Source: Bacillota bacterium | GTDB lineage: Bacteria; Bacillota; Clostridia; Christensenellales; CALWSW01 | DNA length: 6,471 bases | Direction of reading: 5' to 3' | Assembly: GCA_023402915.1 (NCBI GenBank) | Contig: JAEYFO010000007.1 | Location: 1-6,471, forward strand | Shown here: in pieces, positions 1-5,175 of the stretch | Position numbering within the stretch: the first letter of the stretch is position 1 | Layout of the letters: each line of letters opens with the position of its first letter | Position numbers and translations under genes: made by a program | Notes under the pieces: generated by a model | Database searches by the model: none | Told to the model about the DNA's origin: nothing | The model's input: only the letters and a program-made list of their open reading frames with translations

Positions 1-1452
1 CCCTGCGACTTTTTCGGCGGCGACCTCATGGGCATTGCCGAAAAGCTGCCCTACCTTTCGTCGCTGGGCGTGAACTGCCTGTACCTCAACCCCATTTTTG
101 AATCGCCCACCAACCACAAATACAACACCGGCGACTACCGTTCCATCGACCCGATGTTCGGCAACGAAGAAACCTTCCGCGCACTGTGCAAACAGGCCAA
201 AGCGCTGGGTATCCGCGTGATTCTGGACGGCGTGTTCAACCACACGGGGGACGATTCGCTCTACTTCAACAAATTCTGCCGCTACGATTCCGTCGGCGCG
301 TGCAATTCGCCTGATTCGCCCTATTATTCCTGGTACACTTTCACGCAGTATCCCTCTTCCTACAAGAGCTGGTGGGGCTTTTCCTCCCTGCCGGAGGTAA
401 ACGAGCAGTCCGCCTCCTACCGGGACTTCCTTGTCCAAAGCGACGACGCCGTGCTCAAGCACTGGGTGCGGGCAGGCGCGTCCGGCTGGCGGCTGGACGT
501 GGCGGACGAGCTGCCCGACGAGTTCATTGCCCTTTTGCGGCGGGAGCTGAAGCAGACCGACCCCGACGCGCTGCTCTTGGGCGAGGTATGGGAGGATGCG
601 TCCAACAAATTTTCCATGGGCTGCGAGCGGCGCTACGTGTTCGGCGACGAGCTGGATTCCGTCATGAACTACCCCCTGCGGGACGCAATTTTGGGTTTCT
701 TCCTTGGAAAATTCCCGGCAGAGCAGGCGGTGTCCCAAATGGAATCCCTGCGGGAAAACTACCCGCCGCCCTTCTTCTTCTCCTGTTTGAACCTGCTCTC
801 TTCCCACGACGTACCCCGCGCGCTGAGCCTGCTTTCGGGCGGGCCGGACAAGGACAGCGGCATGACGCGGGAGCAGCAGGCGCTCTGGAAGCCCACGGTG
901 GAAGCCCGCGCCCTGGGCAAACGGCGGCTGGCGGCGGCCACGGCGCTGCAGATGTGCCTGCCCGGCGCGCCCTGCGTCTATTATGGCGACGAGGCGGGCG
1001 CAGAAGGGCTGATGGATCCCTTCAACCGGGGCACGTACCCCTGGGGGAAGGAGGACGAAGCGCTGCTGTCGGAGTTCTCCCGCTGGATGAACCTGCGGCA
1101 GCGAACGGCGCTCCTGCGCACAGGGCGGATGCTGCTGTTCGCCCCCCACAAGGACGTGCTCGCCGTGCTGCGCTTTGCTTCGGACGGAACGGACGCGCTG
1201 GGCAACCCCTGCGAAAACGGCGCATATCTGCTGCTTGTGAACCGAAGCGGCGCGCCCTGCAAAGCGGCTCTGGATGCGTCCGCCCCGCTGCAAGGCCCGG
1301 ACGCGCTGGCGGCGGGCGGTTTTTTCGGCCTGTGGGAGCCCGTTTTGCAAAGCGGCTGCGCCTTGCCCTCCCCCGTCCGGTGGAAAAACGGCGCGCTGCG
1401 CCTGACGCTGCCGCCCCTTTGCGCCTGCCTGTTTGCCCGCCGAAAAATCTGA
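1..1452 (+). CDS. GH13 alpha-amylase-family glycosidase (neopullulanase/cyclomaltodextrinase-like), 5'-truncated by window
   Basis: It hydrolyses alpha-1,4 (and possibly alpha-1,6) glucosidic bonds in maltodextrins or similar glucans. The reading frame is open from base 1 and the first codons (PCDFFGGDL) match the conserved start of the GH13 barrel, so the true start lies upstream. The window holds 483 residues. Counting from base 1, the GH13 regions appear in order: region I DGVFNH (residues 76-81), region II GWRLDVADE with the likely nucleophile D166, region III LLGEVWE with the likely acid/base E195, and region IV SSHD with H269 and the transition-state-stabilising D270. A YYGDEAG motif near residue 335 and a C-terminal beta-rich domain follow. 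The catalytic set is complete. The missing N-terminus may carry a CBM34-like domain, usual in neopullulanase-type enzymes. No signal peptide can be judged. The next gene begins 29 bases downstream with no terminator between, suggesting co-transcription. Exact substrate specificity cannot be read from the sequence. Confidence 0.93.
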   Translation, partial: PCDFFGGDLMGIAEKLPYLSSLGVNCLYLNPIFESPTNHKYNTGDYRSIDPMFGNEETFRALCKQAKALGIRVILDGVFNHTGDDSLYFNKFCRYDSVGACNSPDSPYYSWYTFTQYPSSYKSWWGFSSLPEVNEQSASYRDFLVQSDDAVLKHWVRAGASGWRLDVADELPDEFIALLRRELKQTDPDALLLGEVWEDASNKFSMGCERRYVFGDELDSVMNYPLRDAILGFFLGKFPAEQAVSQMESLRENYPPPFFFSCLNLLSSHDVPRALSLLSGGPDKDSGMTREQQALWKPTVEARALGKRRLAAATALQMCLPGAPCVYYGDEAGAEGLMDPFNRGTYPWGKEDEALLSEFSRWMNLRQRTALLRTGRMLLFAPHKDVLAVLRFASDGTDALGNPCENGAYLLLVNRSGAPCKAALDASAPLQGPDALAAGGFFGLWEPVLQSGCALPSPVRWKNGALRLTLPPLCACLFARRKI

Positions 1453-1466
1453 CGGGCGCTTGACAC

Positions 1467-1484
1467 AAGGAGGAATGCTTTTTG
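1467..1484 (+). promoter_or_regulatory. Ribosome binding site that selects the TTG start at 1482
   Basis: AAGGAGGA at 1467-1474 is close to a perfect SD. The TTG at 1482-1484 lies 8 bases after the GGAGG core, an ideal distance. The nearby ATG at 1475 is only one base from the SD core and opens a different frame with a shadow product, so TTG is preferred. Confidence 0.75.
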
Positions 1485-1931
1485 AAACGGGAAGCTCAAA
1501 ACGCTCTGCTGTGGGAGCAGGAGGGCGAGCGGGACAGCCTGCGCCCCCTGACCCCCAAGACCCGCCCCAGGCTGCTGCTGCTCCTGCTGGCGGCGCTGCT
1601 GGTTTTTGCGCTGCTGGCCGTGGCGTTGTCCATTCCAAACGGCCCGGAGGACGTGTCGTTTGAATACGAAGCGCTGCTCAAGGAGGTGCGCTACGACGCG
1701 GACGGTCACGTCACAGCCCTTTTGACCACGCCGATCGGCCTTGGCTATGACGAGCTGCTGGTGCTGGTGGAGCGGGGCAAAAAGCCCGTCACGCCTTCGG
1801 GAAAAACTTCCTATAAAAAGCTGGAAGCGGGTGCGTTGCTTTTCATTTCCGTTAAGGAGGGCACGACCCTTCAGCCCGGCACGCCGCCCAGTATCCAGGC
1901 GGACGTAGTCATGGTAAAGAGCATCCAGTAG
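1482..1931 (+). CDS. Small single-pass membrane protein of unknown function
   Basis: I do not recognise this 149-residue protein. Residues 1-30 are polar and end in a basic stretch (K26, R28, R30). Residues 31-51 form one very hydrophobic, leucine/alanine-rich segment, and about 98 polar residues follow. By the positive-inside rule the N-terminus is cytoplasmic and the C-terminal part is outside. The outer part alternates short hydrophobic strands (around 77-83, 91-97, 117-124 and 138-148), which suggests a small beta-barrel; an OB-fold like that of DUF3221-type proteins is only a guess. There are no cysteines and no catalytic motif. Start: TTG at 1482 behind a strong SD. The gene follows the amylase gene by 29 bases and probably shares its transcript; nothing else ties it to glucan metabolism. 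Its last 40 or so codons, together with downstream DNA, recur in decayed form at about 1988-2178. TAG stop at 1929-1931. Confidence 0.75.
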   Translation: MKREAQNALLWEQEGERDSLRPLTPKTRPRLLLLLLAALLVFALLAVALSIPNGPEDVSFEYEALLKEVRYDADGHVTALLTTPIGLGYDELLVLVERGKKPVTPSGKTSYKKLEAGALLFISVKEGTTLQPGTPPSIQADVVMVKSIQ

Positions 1932-2178
1932 CGGAGCTTTCGCGCGGCGCGACCCGATCGCAGAGGAGCCGCAGGTTTTCTCTCTGCCAAAAAATTCAAA
2001 AACCGAAACCCGGCGCACTGCTCTTTCTTTCCACCAAGGAGGGTATGCTTCCCTTCAGCCCGGCACGCCGCCCACCATTCAGGCAGACGCGGACGCGGTC
2101 ATGGTAAAGAGCATCCGGCAGCGGAGCTTTCGCGCGGCGCGACCCAATCGTGAAGAATCCGTAAACTTCCTTTCAGCT
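1803..2178 (+). repeat. Imperfect tandem duplication (unit about 185-190 bp) of a gene end plus its 3' flank
   Basis: Copy 1 (about 1803-1988) covers the 3' end of the membrane-protein gene and 57 bases past its stop. Copy 2 (about 1989-2178) follows directly. Identical blocks are 1867-1890 = 2051-2074 (24 bases), 1908-1926 = 2098-2116 (19 bases) and 1930-1955 = 2120-2145 (26 bases, mostly past the stop codon). Between these blocks the copies differ, mainly by transitions. The offset changes from 182 to 184 to 190 because copy 2 carries a 2-base and then a 6-base insertion relative to copy 1. The ends of the unit are approximate, since similarity fades around 1803-1826 and after about 2165. 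Confidence 0.85.
1988..2121 (+). pseudogene. Frameshifted 3' remnant of a copy of the 1482-1931 gene
   Basis: In one frame, 2012-2053 reads GALLFLSTKEGMLP, matching GALLFISVKEGTTL of the intact gene. After a 2-base length change near 2043-2051 the frame shifts, and 2054 onward reads LQPGTPPTIQADADAVMVKSI against LQPGTPPSIQADVVMVKSI. The extra two residues come from a 6-base insertion. The position matching the intact gene's TAG stop (1929-1931) is CAG (2119-2121), so the remnant has no stop there; the next in-frame stop is TAG at 2206-2208. No 5' part, start codon or membrane segment is present. The substitutions are conservative (I/L, V/T, S/T). It may descend from a once-complete tandem paralogue whose 5' part was deleted, or from a short local duplication; the sequence does not decide. 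Confidence 0.8.
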
Positions 2179-2181
2179 TCT

Positions 2182-2211
2182 TTGACATCCGGCGCACGCG
2201 GAGTATAGAAT
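2182..2211 (+). promoter_or_regulatory. Sigma-A-type promoter of the metallophosphoesterase gene
   Basis: A perfect TTGACA -35 box lies at 2182-2187. The -10 is TAGAAT at 2206-2211 (5 of 6 matches, 18-base spacer); an overlapping alternative is TATAGA at 2204-2209 with a 16-base spacer. Transcription would start near 2218, giving a leader of about 65 bases. The promoter sits just past the decayed repeat, so the phosphoesterase gene can be expressed independently of the amylase operon. Confidence 0.75.
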
Positions 2212-2269
2212 GGTTTCTGTACACACGCGCGCCGGATCGCTCGTTTCAGCGGCCGCTTTTTCGGCGCGG

Positions 2270-2306
2270 AAAGGAGCCCCATTTGAACCGGAGGACACGA
2301 AACATG
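2270..2306 (+). promoter_or_regulatory. Two SD/start pairs for the phosphoesterase gene
   Basis: AAAGGAG at 2270-2276 is followed 6 bases later by TTG at 2283. A second SD, GGAGGA at 2290-2295, lies inside those first codons and precedes an in-frame ATG at 2304 by 8 bases. Both pairs are well formed. The TTG start adds MNRRTRN, whose three arginines give the basic N-terminus expected before the hydrophobic anchor, so TTG is preferred, but both may be used. Confidence 0.6.
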
Positions 2307-3083
2307 CTCTCGCTGTTTCTTCTGCTTGCGGCCGTCGCCGCCATTTTGCTCGTCGAGCCGCTCATTTTGACCACAGAGCGCAGGACCCTCGCCGCGCCCG
2401 AAGCCCTTTCCGGGCTGAAGATCGTCTTTGCCAGCGACCTGCACGGCGGCGGGCCGGTCTCCCTTTCGCGCATTGAATCGCTCGTCAAAAAGATCAACGC
2501 CGAGCAGCCGGACGTGGTGCTTCTGGGCGGCGATTTTGCGGACGACGAGCAGGACGCGAAAAACGTCTTTTCCCGCCTGTCCAAGCTGCGGGCCAAATCG
2601 GGCGTGTTCGCCGTGCGCGGCAACCACGACACGCCCTACGACAGCGCCCGGCTCATGCGGGAGGCGGGCATCACCCCCTGCGAGAACGCGGGCTACTGGG
2701 TCAAATACGGCGACAGCCGCCTGCGCATTCTGGGTGTGGACGACTACAACACCGGAGAGACCGACGCGGTCACGGCGCTGGGCGACGCGACGGAGCAGGA
2801 CTTCACGCTGCTCCTTTGCCACAATCCCCTCTCCCTTTCGGAAGTGGCGGAGCAGGTGGGCGCAAACGTCATCGACTACGCGCTGTGCGGCCATACCCAC
2901 GGCGGGCAGGTGACGCTGCTGGGGCTGTGGAGCCCGCTGGGCGACCGGGCGTTTCCGGCCTACAGCAGCCAGTGGGTCGATCGCAGCGGCATCACGGCGC
3001 TGTATTCCAACGGCGTCGGCACCACGGCGCTGCCCATCCGCTTCATGGCCCCGCCGCAGTACCACATTCTGACGCTGGGCTGA
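2283..3083 (+). CDS. Membrane-anchored calcineurin-like metallophosphoesterase (YkuE/YaeI type)
   Basis: This predicted di-metal phosphoesterase is 266 residues long, usual for the family. Residues 3-6 are basic and 9-29 form a hydrophobic segment followed by charged residues, so it is probably held in the membrane with the catalytic domain outside. Arginines precede this segment but there is no clear twin-arginine export motif. The metal-binding signature is complete: D52 and H54 in SDLHGG, D84 in LGGDF, N114-H115-D116 in RGNHD, H180 in LCHNP, and H204/H206 in GHTHGGQ. Family members cleave phosphodiester or phosphomonoester bonds, and some act on lipid-linked substrates; the substrate here is unknown. 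The gene has its own promoter (2182-2211) and terminator (3112-3145) and so looks monocistronic. The start is TTG 2283 or ATG 2304. Confidence 0.9.
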   Translation: MNRRTRNMLSLFLLLAAVAAILLVEPLILTTERRTLAAPEALSGLKIVFASDLHGGGPVSLSRIESLVKKINAEQPDVVLLGGDFADDEQDAKNVFSRLSKLRAKSGVFAVRGNHDTPYDSARLMREAGITPCENAGYWVKYGDSRLRILGVDDYNTGETDAVTALGDATEQDFTLLLCHNPLSLSEVAEQVGANVIDYALCGHTHGGQVTLLGLWSPLGDRAFPAYSSQWVDRSGITALYSNGVGTTALPIRFMAPPQYHILTLG

Positions 3084-3111
3084 GCGGCGTTCCCGTTTTT
3101 GAATCTTTCCC

Positions 3112-3145
3112 AAAGACCGCAGTCTTTTCGTGCTGCGGTCTTTTT
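3112..3145 (+). terminator. Intrinsic terminator after the phosphoesterase gene
   Basis: A perfect 11-bp stem pairs AAAGACCGCAG (3112-3122) with CTGCGGTCTTT (3133-3143) around a 10-base loop. A run of five T (3141-3145) overlaps the end of the stem. It begins 29 bases after the stop codon and separates the phosphoesterase unit from the paaK-iorA unit. Confidence 0.93.
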
Positions 3146-3237
3146 GCTTTCGCCGCGTTCCTTTTTCAAAGCGGTCCTTTCAAATCCGCCCTTCCGGCTT
3201 CTTGCAACCGGCGGGACGCACATTCCCCCGTTTTCGC

Positions 3238-3266
3238 TTTCCTTCCTTCAAAAAACGCTGTATAAT
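3238..3266 (+). promoter_or_regulatory. Probable promoter of the phenylacetate-CoA ligase gene
   Basis: A perfect TATAAT lies at 3261-3266 in an A/T-rich pocket of otherwise G+C-rich DNA, downstream of the previous terminator and upstream of paaK. The best-placed -35 (3238-3243, TTTCCT, 17-base spacer) is poor, so the promoter may need an activator. Transcription would begin near 3273, leaving a leader of about 200 bases. Confidence 0.55.
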
Positions 3267-3272
3267 GATAAA

Positions 3273-3473
3273 ATACGCAGGTTTTTCTTTTCGGTGCAGT
3301 CAGTCAACGACAACTCACCTTTTTTCTCCACAAAACAGATCACGCAGTACGGAAGGCATTTGTGCCGGTCGAACTGTCAAGCCGAAAGATCGGCGAATTT
3401 CCCCGCCAACAAATTGGCAAATTGGCAAGGATTTCGATTTGACAGAACACACACAAACGGAAGGAGTCTCTTT
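3273..3473 (+). promoter_or_regulatory. Long structured leader of paaK with SD at 3459-3466
   Basis: This 200-base leader has no gene I can support. Three small hairpins are visible: GGCA/TGCC (3355-3358 with 3363-3366), GCCGA/TCGGC (3381-3385 with 3390-3394) and GCCAA/TTGGC (3405-3409 with 3414-3418). A fourth pairing, GGCG 3392-3395 with CGCC 3404-3407, would compete with the second and third. It matches no riboswitch or T-box signature that I know, and no U-run follows the hairpins. The last 30 bases are A/C-rich and unstructured and end in GGAAGGAG (3459-3466), 7 bases before the ATG. A regulatory role is possible but unproven; the stems are short. Confidence 0.35.
3411..3426 (+). repeat. 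Tandem 8-bp direct repeat AAATTGGC in the paaK leader
   Basis: AAATTGGC occurs twice in a row (3411-3418 and 3419-3426). GCCAA at 3405-3409 can pair with the TTGGC of either copy. The element may be a protein-binding site or an RNA switch element, or a chance slippage duplication. Confidence 0.6.
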
Positions 3474-4760
3474 ATGTGGAACCCAGAAGCTGAAACCATG
3501 AACCGGAGCGAACTGGAGCAGCTCCAGCTGGCGCGGCTCCAAAGCACCGTCCGCCACGTCTATGAAAACGTCCCGATGTACCGGACGCGGCTGGACGAAG
3601 CGGGCGTGCGCCCCGAGGACATCCGCACGCTTTCGGACATTCGAAAGCTGCCCTTTACGGTCAAGGACGACCTGCGGGACAACTATCCCTTCGGCCTGTT
3701 CGCCGTGCCCATGCGCGACATCGTGCGCATTCACGCCTCTTCCGGCACGACCGGAAAGCCCACCGTCGTCGGATACACCAAGAGCGACCTTGCCATGTGG
3801 TCCGAGGCCGTGGCGCGCCTTGCGGTGGCGGGCGGGGCCTGCGCGGACGACATCGCCCAGATCTCCTTTGGCTACGGCCTGTTCACCGGCGCGCTGGGGC
3901 TGCACTACGGCCTTGAGCGGGTGGGCGCGTCCGTCGTTCCCATCTCGTCGGGCAACACCGAGCGCCAGATCCAGCTCATGCGCGATTTCGGCGTGTCCCT
4001 GCTGGTGGCCACGCCCAGCTACGCCATGTATCTGGCGGAAACCGCCGAGCGGCTGGACATGATGAAGGACATTCACCTGCGGGTCGGCCTGTTCGGCGCG
4101 GAAGGCTCCACCGAGGAAATGCGCCGCCAGCTCGAAGAGCGCTGGGGCTGCGTCGTGACGGAAAACTACGGTCTTTCCGAGATCATCGGGCCGGGCGTTT
4201 CGGGCGAATGCGTCTGCCACAACGGCATGCACATCAACGAGGATCTTTTCTACATCGAGATCCTCGACCCCGCCACAGGCGAACCCGTGCCGGACGGCGA
4301 ATACGGCGAAGTGGTCATCACGCCTCTGATGAAAGAGGCGCTGCCCATCCTGCGCTATCGCACGCACGACATCTCCCGCATTCTGCCGGGGACCTGCCCC
4401 TGCGGCAGGATGTTCCGCCGCATGGCCGGGCTGACCGGCCGCACGGACGATATGCTCATCATCCGCGGCGTGAACGTGTTCCCCAGCCAGATCGAGGGCG
4501 TTCTGCTGCACACGAAGGGCATCGGGCCCCATTACGAGATCGTCGTCACCCGGGAAAACTACCTCGACCGCATCGAAGTGCGGGTGGAGCTGGCGGACGC
4601 CTCCGTTCTGGAGCGCTGGAGCGAGCTGGAAGCCATTCAGCATTCCATTCAGCACGACCTGCGCACCGTCGTGCAGCTGGACGCGAAGGTGACGCTGCTT
4701 TCGCCCAACACCCTCGAACGCTTTGAGGGCAAGGCAAAGCGCGTGCGCGACCTGCGCTAA
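3474..4760 (+). CDS. paaK: Phenylacetate-CoA ligase (AMP-forming), PaaK family
   Basis: It activates phenylacetate or a related aryl acetate: acid + ATP + CoA gives aryl-acetyl-CoA + AMP + PPi, in the cytoplasm. The 428 residues match the usual 430-440. Adenylate-forming motifs in order are: phosphate loop HASSGTTGKPTVVGYT (87-102), ENYGLSE (230-236), RYRTHD with ribose-binding D299, CPCGR, then GRTDDMLIIRGVNVFPSQ from residue 322, and a C-terminal EGKAKRV with K420/K422 in the mobile domain. All key residues are present. The ATG at 3474 is chosen because GGAAGGAG lies 7 bases upstream and the product then starts where the family does; the frame is open further upstream, but through promoter and leader DNA. 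iorA follows after 415 bases, as in clusters where this ligase partners IOR and may prefer indoleacetate, phenylacetate or hydroxyphenylacetate. The exact aryl substrate is not readable. Confidence 0.94.
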   Translation: MWNPEAETMNRSELEQLQLARLQSTVRHVYENVPMYRTRLDEAGVRPEDIRTLSDIRKLPFTVKDDLRDNYPFGLFAVPMRDIVRIHASSGTTGKPTVVGYTKSDLAMWSEAVARLAVAGGACADDIAQISFGYGLFTGALGLHYGLERVGASVVPISSGNTERQIQLMRDFGVSLLVATPSYAMYLAETAERLDMMKDIHLRVGLFGAEGSTEEMRRQLEERWGCVVTENYGLSEIIGPGVSGECVCHNGMHINEDLFYIEILDPATGEPVPDGEYGEVVITPLMKEALPILRYRTHDISRILPGTCPCGRMFRRMAGLTGRTDDMLIIRGVNVFPSQIEGVLLHTKGIGPHYEIVVTRENYLDRIEVRVELADASVLERWSELEAIQHSIQHDLRTVVQLDAKVTLLSPNTLERFEGKAKRVRDLR

Positions 4761-4857
4761 GCGGGCTTTTTCGAGGTTCTCTGAAATCTTTCGGAATTCT
4801 TCGAGAATTTTTTAAAACCCTTTGAAACCATCGGGGAGCGCGGCGCAAAAAGCCCGC
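4761..4857 (+). repeat. 97-bp segment bounded by a perfect 11-bp inverted repeat, with an A/T-rich core
   Basis: GCGGGCTTTTT (4761-4771) begins right after the paaK stop codon, and its exact reverse complement lies at 4847-4857. Inside is a small hairpin, AATTCT/AGAATT (4795-4800 with 4804-4809, loop TCG), running into six T (4808-4813). In RNA the long-range stem could close a branched structure. A weak terminator or processing structure after paaK is one reading: the inner hairpin has a U-run but an A/T-only core stem, and the outer stem is followed by a pyrimidine-rich stretch, not a clean U-run. No flanking target-site duplication is visible, so there is no support for a mobile element. 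Confidence 0.6.
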
Positions 4858-5175
4858 CTTTCCCTTTCACACAACACACAAATTTTTTCCGGAAGCGTCA
4901 AACCGAAAAACGGCAGACAGCCGGCATTCCACGGCAAAAGCGAAACACTGGCGGATAACCGTTCAAGAGGCCAAAGCGCAGCAGCGGGAAGTCCATCGGT
5001 CAGCAGCGACCAAAAACCGCCGGGCGACGGCCAAAAACCGACAGGAAACGCCCCACCCGCTCTGCCCAACAGGCCGACCCCAACGGGCAAAGCCAGCGGC
5101 CAGCGCGCAGCCGCCGAACGTCCAAAGCCGAAAAGCCGTTTTTCGCGTTTCTCCGCTTCCACAGGAGGGTACGCA
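4858..5175 (+). other. T-depleted intergenic leader upstream of iorA, ending in its SD
   Basis: No gene or recognisable promoter is supported here. The + strand is A/C/G-rich and nearly free of T: positions 5001-5120 contain only two T (5061 and 5063). Because stop codons need T on one strand and A on the other, frames are open on both strands, which explains long spurious reading frames. One frame is open from 4816 into iorA and would read as a Pro/Gln/Lys/Gly/Ala-rich, low-complexity peptide, but it has no ATG or GTG and no SD before 5176. The stretch ends in AGGAGGG at 5163-5169, 6 bases before the iorA ATG. It may be an unstructured mRNA leader. Confidence 0.55.
5006..5040 (+). repeat. 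Short imperfect direct repeat GCGAC...CCAAAAACCG
   Basis: CCAAAAACCG occurs at 5010-5019 and 5031-5040, a 21-bp period, each preceded by GCGAC (5006-5010 and 5024-5028). Two helical turns of spacing would suit a dimeric regulator, but with two copies only, chance in a biased sequence is a real alternative. Confidence 0.4.

Noticed and set aside
1460..1465. Perfect TTGACA between the amylase gene and the membrane-protein gene
   Set aside because: No -10-like hexamer at the proper distance; the region there is the SD and start of the next gene.
1960..1987. Hairpin GCAGAG/CTCTGC as terminator of the amylase operon
   Set aside because: Only a 6-bp stem with a 16-base loop, followed by an A-run and not a T-run, so it does not look like an intrinsic terminator for the + strand.
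981..2018. Minus-strand open frame of 345 codons opposite the amylase end and membrane-protein gene
   Set aside because: It lies opposite supported genes, has Arg/Ser/Ala/Gln-rich low-complexity translation and no recognisable domain.
3439..3444. Perfect TTGACA -35-like hexamer just before paaK
   Set aside because: At 16-18 bases downstream lies the SD region (AGGAGT), with no -10-like sequence.
3099..3473. In-frame N-terminal extension of the phenylacetate-CoA ligase from an ATG at 3099
   Set aside because: It would read through the terminator at 3112-3145, the TATAAT box and the leader, and would add 125 residues absent from the family. The ATG at 3474 has a strong SD and gives the usual length.
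4868..4884. CACACAACACACAAA tract resembling the A/C-rich end of the paaK leader (3445-3460)
   Set aside because: Simple CA-rich low-complexity sequence; the likeness is not longer than chance would give for such composition.
5129..5145. Small hairpin CGAAAA/TTTTCG before iorA as terminator or attenuator
   Set aside because: Six bp with four A-T pairs, no following U-run; too weak to call.
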